Shown one piece after another: positions 49,366-61,938 of a stretch of 64,000 nucleotides of DNA. Position numbers and translations under genes: made by a program. Numbering within the stretch: the first letter of the stretch is position 1; the number at the start of each line of letters is the position of its first letter. Source of the stretch: Lineus longissimus (taxonomy: Eukaryota > Nemertea > Pilidiophora > Heteronemertea > Lineidae). The notes under the pieces were generated by a model. It saw nothing but the letters and a program-made list of their open reading frames with translations. It was not told the DNA's origin and did not search any database. The stretch spans positions 2,604,001 through 2,668,000 of the forward strand of contig NC_088312.1 of assembly GCF_910592395.1 (NCBI RefSeq). Direction: 5' to 3'.

Positions 49366-49715
49366 TGGTATTATTTACAATACTGTATACAAAACATTTA
49401 CAATTTTTCAAATGCACTTTCCAGCTAACCTCAAGTTCAAACCAGAAGGAAGCATATCTCATACATGTAGTGTCTACTGTACTAGGCCTTCATTCGGCCA
49501 TGTGCTTCATGAATTTTTCCTCCCTGAATGAACAGATTATTCACATGATGGCATCATAATGTTCATGACTTAAACAGTTTGGGGGTCAAGATCTCTTGTG
49601 GTTTCATTTGCATACTCAAGTCAGGATGGCCAGAACTTCAGCACATGATGCACTGAGTGACAGCAACATTGACCACGACTTGGCAAGAATAACTCAACGT
49701 CTCAAAGGTGGCGTC

Positions 49716-52700
49716 TCAGTCCCAATACTTAATCACACCATCCCAGCCAGCCGTGACAACCTTTGACGTCTCATGAGGGTGCCATAACGTTGCTATACAC
49801 ACATCATCGTGAGCCTTGAAGGATTTGTATAACTTTGTCGTTTTCCAGTCCCATATGTAAAGCTTTCCATCCGCATCCCCTGAGCTGATATAACTGAAAT
49901 ATAGAATGAAATGTAATTTAGTACATCTATGGTTTACTACAGAACTATAAAGCAAGGTGCAAGCACAACTTAATACAATGTCTTATGTCAATACCTAAAG
50001 TCTGGGAGCAATTACTTAAATTGGTAGGAATGAATCAAGATGGCGTATCCATAAAACTGTCCCTTCCCATAAAGTACTAAAACACATTTGTCAAACATGT
50101 AATCAGTGGTCTAGAGGAGTGTTGTTCAAATTTTCACAAGAGACCACAGCCTTTCAAATATTTTCGGCCTTGCATACTCAAATGTCTCTTACCTCATATC
50201 TGGTGAGAAGTCTATGTTGCAAGCAAAGCCGGCGACCATGTGTCCCTTGAATGTCTTCTTCCTCATGAACTTGAATCTGTTTAACACGTTGAAAATCACA
50301 ATCTGGTTGTCCATGGATTGGCAAGCTAGCCATTTTCCTGGAAGAAATAACAACGAAATTGGTTATGGAAATGGACACTCATAAGGACAGGGAACTCAAC
50401 AGCGAAATTGGTTATGGAACTGGACACTCATAAGGACAGGGAACTCAACAGCGAAATTGGTTATGGAAGTGGACACTCATAAGGACAGGGAACTCAACAG
50501 CGAAATTGGTTATGGAACTGGATACTCATAAGGACAGGGAACTCAACAGCGAAATTGGTTATGGAAGTGGATACTCATAAGGACAGGGAACTCAACAGCG
50601 AAATTGGTTATGGAAGTGGATACTCATAAGGACAGGGAACTCAACAGCGAAATTGGTTATGGAACTGGATACTCATAAGGACAGGGAACTCAACAGCGAA
50701 ATTGGTTATGGAAGTGGATACTCATAAGGACAGGGAACTCAACAACGAAATTGGTTATGGAACTGGATACTCATAAGGACAGGGAACTCAACAGCGAAAT
50801 TGGTTATGGAACTGGGTACTCATAAGGACAGGGAACTCAACAGATGTTTTCAAACAGGGCAGGGAGCTGCCTCCTTCCATGTGGAAGTGCATTAGCCAAA
50901 CAGAAGTGCAAAATTGTAACTTTCTCAACATGGCAGGAGAACAATGTAGTTCAGCTTAACTTACCATTAGGTGACAGAGTGACTGCTGGCATGGAGTGCA
51001 TAGATGGATCTGCAATATACTTGAAGTCTACAGGAATATCCCTGAAAGAGAGATGGGGTTAGGACAGTTAGATACGAGGACGACTCCTGAACTGACTTAT
51101 TTGGCATGACATGCACACAACATGCCAACATACCCTTTAGGAAATTCATGACTAGCTTGATATTTGGTCAAAATCGGTCACTGAGGTTCCTGATGGCTTG
51201 TCACAAACTGGCACTGAGTCTCAGTATGCTACAGATGTAATGAAATGCCAAAATTCACCATACATACCATTCCCAAACTCTCAAACTTTTATCATCAGAC
51301 GTCGTCACAAATCGTCTATTTTGATCGACAAACGTGATTGTATTCACAGCACCAAGATGGCGGTCATACTCCTGAACAATCTCACCAGATCTGATGTCCC
51401 ACTGTAAGCAGAGGAATGAAATGATGAAATAACACAGTTATGAAGTCAAAGAAAGATTCCTGACCTCGCAATTCTGATAACCATCAAAGGCTTTCTGAAA
51501 GGGCTTCTGAAAATAGTCATCGAATGTGACGCATATCCAGTAATATCAGATTTAAAACTCTAAAAGACCAAGGCAGCATATTTGTTTCATGCACTTTTAA
51601 AACTTTCACCAACACTTTTACTTACACACACAATCTTTTTATCAGACGTCCCAGCGACAAAAAGATGCTGTTTATCTTCCTCAGGGTTGAATTTCACACA
51701 GTATGGCACTTTCCGGCTCGTGAACCGTGATATACATTCACCTGGAAGGAGAATACAACGATCCATGAATTCCAACGATATCATGAAATGAAATGGAAGT
51801 TCTTATACAGTGCTACATACTTTCCAACTGTACTGTACTTACCAGTTTCCGTGTCCCAGAGTTTGCAAAACCTATCATAACCACAACTGATGAACTTTTC
51901 CCCACTGTTATTGAAGCATGCATCCCTGACGGCCTGTTTGTGACCATGGTATGTCCGAATGCATCGTCTGTCATTATACACTTCCCAAATCTGCAATGAA
52001 AGAAATAGTGTCCAGGACAAATTCACCAAAACCAGAGATGATTTTGAAAGTTTTCTGTTATAAATCTGCTCTCCTTGTATCAGTATATCAACAGCCCTAC
52101 TGATTTATGATATCACACTCAGCTACCAAAGCACTGAAATTATATGTGCTGAGAAGATGCATCAGGCAAAACATTACAAACTTACCTTAACCTTACAGTC
52201 CATACCACACGACAATAACAGATGAGCTGATTTTGGGAACCACCGAATGGCAGCAACACCTTTCGTATGACCAGACCACGTGTGTATGACTTTTTTTGGG
52301 AGGAAACATTTCTCTGGCGGATCTTCTGACTTGAGGTTGACACCTGTGTCCTGGGGAATATGAAGGAATGATCTGTCCTGGTAATCGTATGCATCTTTGA
52401 CTGGAAGAAATTAAGAGAAAAATTAATTCTGTGAAACATTAGTCATTACGCAGGGAAGATTCTTCAACTGACACCTTTAAAATTGTGCAATCTAAAATCA
52501 ACATGTCCACTTACTGTGTAATTGTGTCTTCTCTTCCATTGGCTTTTCATCAACTTGTTTTCCTTTTTTGTTTCTCTTTGCCAAGATCTCATCGAGGGCT
52601 TCTTTCTCTTCCTGAAGAACAAAACAAAACACTCTGTAAAATCTGAATAGTTCCATATCTGTCGCTTGCACTAGAATAAAAGATTATACACAACAGCATT

Positions 52701-55270
52701 CCGCGAAGTTACTATTTATAGCTCACAAGGTCATTTGAATAAGATATTGATGACGTTTTAGTCACGTGACAGTCGGACATCGACACTTATTTCTACACAT
52801 TTGAGCTTATTTCAAAGTCAATTATCTTTGACCCTGCATTGTTTTTAGCATGAATGATACCATAGAGTCAGAGAGAGAAATATTCAGAACAATTATGTAG
52901 TATTTCCAACACTCGGACATGTGCCAGATTGAATCTAACTGCCCTAGTTAGAGAGCCTGAATCCATTACGAAACCGCATGTTTGTCCGACATGGCCTGTA
53001 ATTCAGCGATGGGGAAATAGAGGGCAGCAGCTGCAGTGACGTCATCGTCGCGGAATGCTATACAAAGAGAATCATACAGCAGAAATTGACATTTTTAGAT
53101 TGTCCCTTTACCTCTGATGGTCGCATAACTGTCTTCTCATCCACATATTTTCCCCATGGCCCAAGATAGCCCTCAATATCCGATGGATCTGTATTCTTCA
53201 CTCGCTTTCTCTTGTCTCCTGGTCTTTTACTTGCCGCTTCGAATACAGTCAGACCTTTTGTTTCATCGGACTTGATTTTATCTCCAACAACAGTCTCCCC
53301 TACTGGGTTTTCTGCAGATGGATCTACGGCATAACCTGAAGAAGAAAATGTGGTATGTCAAGATGCCAAAAACCTCTCGCTAACTAGCTTTTTCTCCTTA
53401 TACAATATTACTTTGGTTGGTTTCATGTCGAACATTCTAAAGCCATTTTTGACCAGTGAAATACTTGGGATGATGGAGAATCAACTTAACAACACTCACG
53501 ACAGCAGGTTCCATCATTTGACACTACTTTAACCTACCATAGCTGTGAAAAGTTCTCCTCTGAGTCTCAAACTGAAAGTTATTGAAGTGACTTGGCTCTG
53601 CGAATCCTGACAACATGTTCTTATGAGCCATCTGCTGCTGGGTTTGATTTGGATTAGCTGGACCAATCTGAAATGGGAGAATAGGGATTAAGTAAATTGG
53701 AATAGGAGCAGGGTTTTCAGAGTATGGCCAACTTGAACAGGGAAGTTCAATGACAGTTATGAGATTCATCTTCTATGAAAATTGCCATTATTCCAACTGA
53801 ATGAATATCATTCTGTCGTATTTCCACAGGTTATAAAAGTAAGAAGCTGAATTTGCCTTCTAACGTCCGGATCCTTTATTCTAACACTGCTTCACAAAAT
53901 TATACACACCAAAGTCATAATTGATAAAATAGTTCGTCGGGATGATGATTCGTGCACGTGATTAGAAATACTTGGGACTCTCTCTATCTCTCTCTCTCTC
54001 TCTCTCTGCCGAGAGCGTGCGGACAGCTGTTTTGTATCCACGTGCAGCTTTGTCTGCACCAATCAGGGGGCAACGTTGATGCGTCTCCATCCAATGAGGA
54101 GCCGCATCAATGCTGACGTAATTGATCACGTAATTGATCACGCTGGGGAGAATGGAGGATCAAAAGTAGACCGTGGGAATTTTCCACGATTATCCACCGG
54201 TATCTTATCTAAACCCAAATCCAATAATCCCGCACACTTAATTCCAAGAATTACACATTACAGTGCTACTCATAAGAAAGGTTTTACAATTACTATACAA
54301 CAATTCTGACCAGCAAACAGGAAGAGCTTTCAAGTTTAGAGAGTTTGACAATATGAAGCATTGTCATCTTGGCATGATAATAAGATGTTTGGTCACTTGA
54401 GATGATTGAGACACTCTACCAACACCAAGATTTCTTTGGCAAAAATAAACCATACTAAAAGGAAGTGAATAGCAAACTACACTGAATATCACAACCACAC
54501 ACTCACCGTTGGAGCATAGAGTTGGTCAAATTTTGGATTAAATGATAATTCCTTGGTGGTTGGGTCAATAGGCACAACTTGGTTCACATCATACTGAAAA
54601 AAAAGACAAAATATGGTCAAGATAAAACCAGACAGAACAGCAGACTCCGTGAAGTTGTAGCACAATTCGTGTTGTTCAGTGTTCTTCATCTGGATAGGTC
54701 ATTCACTGGACTGACAGACCTCAACCAACTCAACTGGTGGTCCAGTGTGGATGGTAGACGCAAGTCACAAGTCATGATACGACTTGGGGGGGGGGGGGTT
54801 CCTGGGACGATTTAGTGGACATAGACTCGGCAACATAGACAGGTATTTTCTGAATTTTGAAGTACAACCGTTACCGCACCATTCATCCCTCACGGAAAAG
54901 TGAATATCTCCGGAACTATTATGTGCATCTCTAAAATTACAAAAGTTCTTAGAAAGGTATTGCTTGGACTATAACCTGGAGAGTGAAATTTACAGAAATA
55001 CATGTCAGAAATGTGTACATTTCTGTGTTGGAAGTAAGGCATGGGAATCTGACCACAAAAAATCTGAAACTGATTTTGCACCTTTGAAGCCACAATCGGG
55101 GCGGCATTCAGACTCAATGTTGTGTGTAACGTCGAAATTGACTTCCCACTTTCAAGTGGTTCAAGATGTCTCTTTAAATCAGCAGGATCGCCTTGTGTAG
55201 GCTCAGTAGCATCGTCATCTTCACTCTGATCACTGCCAGATCCATACGAAAGCAAAGCTTGCATCGCCAT
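49716..55270 (-). CDS. CDC40: Pre-mRNA processing factor 17 (CDC40/PRP17)
   Basis: Twelve minus-strand exons join in frame to 579 residues, the same as human: 55082-55270, 54507-54593, 53538-53667, 53112-53335, 52515-52611, 52186-52400, 51843-51990, 51626-51741, 51268-51401, 50965-51041, 50193-50337, 49716-49893. The N-terminus [20 protein letters not shown] is acidic. It is followed by [35 protein letters not shown], then a seven-blade WD40 domain from [17 protein letters not shown] to the C-terminal [19 protein letters not shown]. Known role: spliceosome component needed for the second catalytic step. The exon 8/9 junction gives KIVCWD where vertebrates have Gln before Trp. A MITE sits in intron 4 and a minisatellite in intron 10. 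Confidence 0.96.
50349..50838. repeat. 49-bp minisatellite, exactly 10 copies, in CDC40 intron 10
   Basis: Unit of 49 bases, for example AACAGCGAAATTGGTTATGG then ACTGGACACTCATAAGGACA and GGGAACTC, repeated ten times with single-base changes. It stops 11 bases from the 3' splice site of the 50193-50337 exon (minus strand), so it replaces nearly the whole acceptor-proximal intron. Confidence 0.97.
52696..53058. mobile_element. MITE family A, copy 2, inverted, in CDC40 intron 4
   Basis: The reverse complement of 25643-26003, with the same GCATTCCGCG ends and only scattered differences. The left flank reads CA instead of TA, so the duplication is partly eroded. It lies about 53 bases inside the intron from the 5' splice site of the exon ending at 53112. 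Confidence 0.85.
53975..54010. repeat. (CT)n microsatellite
   Basis: A run of CT dinucleotides with one interruption, inside CDC40 intron 2. Confidence 0.9.
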
Positions 55271-55387
55271 TTTAAAATGAGTTACGTTCTATTCCCGTCT
55301 CCACGGAAAGGATTATTTTGTCGTGTACTTCGCCATGTACATTGAAACGTGAGAATTCCTAGAAGCGAGGTAAAACCGAGAGGTATC

Positions 55388-56094
55388 CGGTCGTTTCGCT
55401 TCCTGACCTTTTCGCCCCAGTCGTCTCGCTCCAAATCGAAGTCGTTTCGTTCCCCGCAATGCGTTCCCCGGGGACTTTTTGTTGGGGATTGAGAAAGTAT
55501 CCCGGTACAATGAATTAAAGGGGGGTTATAGGCAGGAGCTGAGGAGCTTATTTTGCCAATCCTCAGGTGACTAATATGCACAGTAAGGGCCCTGGGTCAT
55601 GTCATATTGAGCACTAGGCTACATATTCCTTGTACATCATGAATCATTTCGACATACTGTGAGATGGAGAGACCCCTGTTGGCGACTTAGTGTAACTTTA
55701 TCTTGCCTGCCTAGCTGCTGCCTATATAGTTCCTTTAAGATTTGTTGAAATTCATAGATAAACTCATCCTGAGGAAATCAGGGGTTATGATTGTCAGGGC
55801 CGGAGAAACATTAACCCCTGATTTCCTCAGCATATGTAACCATCTTTTTAGGGCCTAATTAGACAAGACTGATTGAACAAGTCTTCACTCCATATCACTG
55901 TCCTCCTGGACCGCAGTGAGAAAAAATACTGATCCGATTTCTTTCGACAACCTTTGAAAGCACATCTACTTTGCCACTTGTACTTTCCCGGGGTACTTTC
56001 TCAATCCCCAACAAAAAGTCTAAGGGAGCGAAATGACGTCGATTTGGAGCGAAACGACTGGGGGCGAAAATTTCAGGGAGCGAAACAACCGCAA
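55388..56094. repeat. Long inverted repeat with about 110-bp arms
   Basis: Arms at about 55388-55507 and 55985-56094 share GACTTTTTGTTGGGGATTGA, AGAAAGTA and repeated GTCGTTTCGCTCC-like words in opposite orientation. The interval between them is about 480 bases and holds a 19-bp perfect hairpin. It lies just upstream of the CDC40 start codon and resembles a foldback transposon; no target duplication was identified. Confidence 0.7.
55769..55830. repeat. Perfect 19-bp hairpin inside the inverted repeat
   Basis: CTGAGGAAATCAGGGGTTA at 55769-55787 is exactly reverse-complemented at 55812-55830 with a 24-base loop. A related word with changes occurs near 6550-6583 downstream of the GPCR coding region. 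Confidence 0.8.
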
Positions 56095-56099
56095 TTCAT

Positions 56100-58747
56100 T
56101 CCGAGATCATCGCCATTTTGTGTGTCACTTCCTTCTTATTTTTGTTTATGAAATGATAAAATATTGGATGAATACAAGTCTAATTTCTCGCGGAATTTTC
56201 CTGCAATGAGATCGTTTCGAATGGTAAGATATAGTGTCAAATGGGTACCTTATTGTTTCAGACGACGTTGCAATATTTAGGGTAGATTTTTAGGTTGAAG
56301 TGAGGGGTGTGCCAATCTTGTGTCGCTCACATTCAACACAACAGACAGTTCACATGGTTCAGACTTTCAGTGCTGATGTGAAGCCCTGGCCCTTGAGTGT
56401 GTGGCCGTGCATATTAATTCATGTATTTAACTATGCTCTTGACCAACTGCTGTCATTGTTTTTTCTTGCCTTGTACCACGACTCAAGAATGTTTTGCATG
56501 TAATTCTTCCTCAATTTCAGTGTTCCAAGACAAAGTTGTGTTAGGCTATTCATATTGCCCTGCTACTGTGCTAGTGCTATAGTAGGGCCTATGAAGAATA
56601 AGCCGACCTGCCTAACTTAACTTCCTTCCCGACGTTTTCCAACGAACAATTCTTTCACATCTTTGTCACCTTTAGCTGTTCAACTTGTCGATTTCTTTTG
56701 TCAGTCATGAAGTGAATGGAGGAGACTGGTGAAAGAGTGTAGGCAGTGCTGGATTGTAAAATCGAAATATTATTAATTGTCATTTGAATTCAGATTGATG
56801 CTAATACTAGTCACATATCACTACAGCTTGGATGGTTTCACTGGGTGAGGCATTGCCAGGCAGATGTACTGTGTGGAAGTAACCAATTGATTGAAATCAT
56901 ACCTTCCTGCACCTGTACAAAATAATCTTGCCTTCAATCAGATTTATCCAGGTGCAACTTGTGATTTAGTTCCACGGTTTTTTGTGTAAATGTTCTGCTT
57001 TCTGTAAAGTGCAGTCGAGACATCGTCCAGTAAAAGTTGTGATAGGTTTCAGAGCACATTGGTATGACGAGAGCTGGTCCAGCTTATACTGTCCAATACT
57101 CGTGTCCTTTCTCTGTGGTGTATAAACATCATCAATGATGGATATGTCATTGTCAATCATGTTGGCTGTACTATTAATCTGGTAATTTTTTGTGAAGCTC
57201 AACAATGAATGATGAGAGCTGAATTTTGTGTAGGCCTAAAGCAACTTGTATTTACCAATTACTATAATGATTTTCTAAACATTCGAACGTCACATCCATT
57301 GGTATTTGACTTTTATAATAACAGCAGCGAGTGGCATAGTATGAGGTCATGCACGTTGTTGGTTGCCGATCCACATTGGTGTCCTAGTTTGAAAAAAGAA
57401 ATTGCTCATCATTTTAGACTTTTAGGGCACTCTGATAAATCAGTATGTCATCAATGGGTTATCATCTCTGACAATCTTATTTTGCCCTAGGCAGACTTGC
57501 ATGGTGTGGGCAGAGAATGCAAAAAGGCCTTGCACTTGCAGTGCATTCATATTCAATCTAGGCCTAGTCCTGATTTCCTAATTGCCTGTTGATTAGCAAT
57601 TTGCCCTGCGTGCAGTGGTATGTTACAAGTTCAAGAGGCCTGCACACTCCATTTGTCATTATTTGGACTGTATTGCTGATATTATTAGCAATTACACGCA
57701 ATTTGCAATCAAATTGTTCTGTTTTGTAAAAACGGAGGCCTGTCAACAGTCACTAAATCACTCATTTCCCTGAATATGAGTTTTGCAGGCCAGTAGCATG
57801 GTGTGAACTTGCATGTGATATGAGAGGGCCCAGGGATGGCCCTAAGTAACTTATTCAGACTGTGTCCATTTATAGTGACTTTTGGACACCAGTATGTTTC
57901 TCCACTGGGGTTTATTAGCCCAAGTGCAGAATGCTTGGTGACATATTGATCCCAATATAGGTTATAAAGCTTACACACCATCACTTTCTCTATAGACTAA
58001 TCCGCTACTGCACTTGATCAAGCTGTTTGTGTCCATCCATAAATCCTGTAGTTGCTGACAGTGACAAAACAAGTGATTGCCATTCATGACATGAATGAGT
58101 CAGTTTGTTGGGGGCTGTCCGTGGGAAAATATTGTTTTTGAATCACTGCCACTGGTCCACTTTTGCTATCCATCCGAGTGATACATGAGGTCATGAAAGG
58201 TCCTTGCATCCGTTGTTTTTGTTTGCTCTATAAACCAAAGTACAGTGCATCACATTTAGTTGTGTGTTATTTGACAGACATATAATCAGAAATTGATAGA
58301 ATTCATTATTCATAGTAAATGTTGGCTAACCCCATATTTCTTGTAGATTAGTATGATGCAGTTCAGAAATCCCAGAACATCTTCAATCTTAATCATGCAG
58401 ACAGGCTGCAGTGAACAACATGATAGATGAATGAAAATGTTAGTGTTATTAGAGGCATGTTGATAAAATCCAGATGTTTAGGTTGTGTCTGGTGTTGGCT
58501 GTTCGCTGCATCCACTGGATCCTGTTCCAAGAATCGGCAGGTGGTAAGCATGTATGATGTAGGAAATGAAATCATCAAAAACATGCCATTCAAGCAGTAG
58601 TTTTATAGAAAGATGTAGCTGCAAGAACTGTATAACATTTTGCCCTGTATTACTACCCCTTCTCACTTGCTGGTGTGAGCGTGAAAGGCAGTCGTCGTGA
58701 TATTTGATTCCTCGTACAACACTACCGGGATTAGATTTGTTCAACAG
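56100..58747. other. Noncoding, possible WASF 5' region
   Basis: No coding exon recognised on either strand. It may contain untranslated first exons or introns of the WASF gene, whose first coding exon opens with a splice acceptor, but none can be placed from sequence alone. Confidence 0.45.
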
Positions 58748-58748
58748 G

Positions 58749-59331
58749 ATGATGTCTCGGACGGTTGCTTATTTTGTGATGAGATGGATGGAGAAAGCCT
58801 TCAGTAAGTGTTATTATAAACATTGACTGAATGTGAGATAGGCGAATATAAATCAAAAGTTCCTGAATGGTCTGTGTAGGCTGGTAATTAGTATTGATGA
58901 AAAGAAGGAGAAGGTTGGCCCGGTTGTTGGAAACTTTCAAATCTTGCTGGAACATTTGATCAGAGGCTGTACCCAATTCAAATTCAGTTGATCATGACAA
59001 GCAATGTGCTTGATAATTCAGAGAAATGCTCCGTCACTTGTGGTCACATTAACTGGCTTTCAAGAAAACAGTGCAGCTGAATTCTATGTAATTCGTGTGT
59101 ATTCTGCATTATGGACATTTACGTATACATTATTTGTTACTTTCATAATATATTACAGCTATCCATCAGCCTGTCTGCAGCATTGATGATAATCCTTTAG
59201 AGTGCTTGAAGCATCTGGACAGATTGCCCCCTAGGGAGGTGGCTGCTGCTTCCGATGACACATCCAGCATGGTTAGAGACCTCTTGGCTGACAGGGTTCA
59301 GGGTAGAGAGCTCTGTGTCTATCGCCATCAG
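58749..59331 (+). CDS. Unrecognised two-exon candidate reading frame
   Basis: An exon at 58749-58803 (preceded by tcaacag, followed by GTAAGT) starts at tandem ATGs and ends in phase 1. An exon at 59159-59331 (preceded by ttacag, followed by a weak GTTGTT donor) completes that phase. The joined 76 codons read MMSRTVAYFVMRWMEKAF and continue with CSIDDNPLECLKHLDRLPPR and SSMVRDLLADRVQGREL, which looks protein-like. No family is recognised and no third exon was found. It might instead be a 5' leader of WASF or chance. Confidence 0.3.
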
Positions 59332-59339
59332 GTTGTTGT

Positions 59340-61690
59340 GCATTAATTTTACATCCTTCCATTGTAGTCAATGCAGTTTCTCTTCCCCACAATCGCTCTA
59401 CACAAGTAACGTCTGCTTGATTATGTACTCTTACTTTCTAATCTATGATGATCTACATGTATAGATTTTTTTGAAGTTATGGAATGAAGTTGAAATGAAA
59501 ATTGATTGTGTGTTTATTTATAATACTTGTTGGATCCATTTTAAACTGAGCTGTGCCAGCTGCCCCATGTCTGGGATCTCCAGGAGTTTTTGGCACAGGT
59601 TTTAAGGGAGTGATGGATGGAACAATAACATGAAGAAGGTTGACATGTTTGTTATATTTGCATTCACCTCAATATCCTGGGCTAGCCAAGGCATGTCGTC
59701 GATTTTTGGGAGCTTGCAAAATACAGCTCTATCTCTTCCATATTGATATTATTTCCTTGAGAGTCTGAAAGGGAGTATTGTGGGGTAATGCTGACGCTGT
59801 GTTTGTCGTGGACATCAGACCTCAATCGACAACTACTCCAAGTAGTCTCTGCCTGCTAGTCTCTACGTGAAAGCGGATGCCACGGACTGGAGATAAGTGT
59901 ATGACTGAAAAGTACTTGTCTGCATCCATGTTACATGTCAATCTTGTTCATCATGGGAAAAAATCGAGTCGGAAATAACAGCCACAAGTTGGGAATACAA
60001 TTAGAGATAGGAAGTGTGAATCACTTACCAAGTGGGACTTGTTTTCTTCAGACATGCAGAATGATCATGTGCCCATCTCATGACCTTCTATATCCATGAC
60101 ATTACATAGTGAACTATGTGTTTTGGTGAGTTGAAGACATGACATGTTGCCTGATAAAGTGCATGATCCTGGATATCACATTATCTTGTTTTGCTTGGCA
60201 GTTATGCTAGGATAATGGCCATATACGTTTGATACTGTTCTGTACATACTTGTATTATGATCATATTGCTGGACTATCTCACTCATTGCATGCTGATAGT
60301 GATACACCTCCTGAAAAATCTTTTGAATTGCCGTACTATTTCTCCGCACTTGAGGTTGTCTTAGAATTATCATGAAGAGCCTCAGAGAGGCTGTTGAGAA
60401 GTCCACACCACTGTTGCACTGAATCAAAATCAATTCTTTCATAGCAGGAGCTGCTGCTTCGTGATGTTTGTGTACGAATGAGAGATCTCAATCTTGATTC
60501 ATGGCACGTGTACCAGCTATTTGTGTTTGATCTAATTCCGGCCCCTGTTAAAAAATGCATTTGTGTTGGTGTACATACACGTGTACCTGGGTTCTTTTCA
60601 CAGACGTGAGCTTTCTTCATGTTGGTTTTTTATTATGATTACCTTTGAATTAGATTAGCAGTAGTTGTATGATGTGTATGTAGTTGCTCGCTATGATAGC
60701 AATCTACTTTATCTGAATTATTCTTACCGGGAGTCATGCTATTGCTGAATAACTTATTTCTAAAGCTCAGTGCCAACCCTGCATGAATGCTGAATCATGT
60801 CCACAACAGGTGTGACACTGATTTTTTCCTCCTCCTGAATGCAAGCCATGCACTTGCTGTTTATGTCATCATGACATTGATTGATCAACTTGGATGATCC
60901 CTTGGATCCATGCTGCATCAACCCTGCTGGATGCTGTGGTTGTGACTCTACCAGACTATAATCTCTGTCTGCATTTTCTGACTCACCTTGCTCTGATCAA
61001 TCTTTTATTAACCCTTGATGGCAGGAAGGGGTCATGCAGCACAATTTTAAGGGGTCATTAGCTGATTCACAGTTGCTGCAATGCATGCGAAGGCATGATG
61101 AGTTTGGGTACCAATGTCCACAAACGAGAACTGGGTTTCACATTGACCAATGTTGTCTCAAAACGTCGCTAAGGATGATGAGTCATGCTGTAAAAACAGA
61201 GGCAATGGCTTCGGGTACATGCCGCAGTTACATAATCAAATGTAATTGAATTAGTGCGAGATGCACATCATGTCATACCCTTAACGACCATTGGCATTGA
61301 TGACTCTGCCGATGTGCTGATGTGGTTCATCACTTTATAGCGCAATTGGCGAACTCTGCTGCATTTAGGACATGATGATTTAGTGTAGGCTTCCCTATGG
61401 TGACTTGCTACAGATCATTCTCCCATTGGTTTCATGGCTTCTCCACTGAAATTATACATTAAAGACCCAGTATCAAGTTCATTCCCAGGAGTGAATTGAA
61501 TTGAATAATCTATGGCGAATATATAGGCTGATAAATTGAAATTGTAGTCAGACAGTACATACATGTCTGTGTATGGAGAAATGGCATTGTGTCTCCAAGA
61601 TATCGCATATTAAAGGTTTCCTTCCTTTGGCCGTGATCATCTCCTGTGCTAATTGGGCATTCATGGCTGTGCATTCACATTCTTTCGCTA
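59340..61690. other. Noncoding, nothing recognised
   Basis: AT/TG-rich sequence with many short frames in several phases. A short frame at 61034-61249 follows an acceptor-like AG but has no recognisable motif. Confidence 0.4.
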
Positions 61691-61697
61691 GTTTATA

Positions 61698-61938
61698 ACA
61701 TTTGTGACCCGCTCTACCAAAACTAGGCGCTTGTCGCATCTGAACTTGACAGGTTGATACGGACTTGTTGTTCATTTCCCTATTGTAGACCTTTTGTGAA
61801 ATGTGACCAAATCAGTTTGTAATAGATTTCACAAAAGGTCTACAATAGGGAAATGAACAACAAGTCCGTATCAACCTGTCGAGTTCAGATGCGACAAGTG
61901 CCTAGTTTTGGTAATGGTAGAGCGAGTCACATTTGTTA
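61698..61938. repeat. Long near-perfect hairpin (arms about 105-113 nt, loop 23 nt)
   Basis: 61698-61802 pairs with 61826-61938. The inner 50 or so bases (ATTTCACAAAAGGTCTACAA and onward) pair perfectly; the outer part has a few C/T differences and one six-base bulge. It could be a palindromic MITE or a transcribed long hairpin RNA. It lies on the sense side of the presumed WASF 5' region. Confidence 0.85.

Noticed and set aside
61034-61249. 71-codon plus-strand frame as a third exon of the 58.7-59.3 kb candidate
   Set aside because: Phase could fit, but there is no donor support or recognisable motif.
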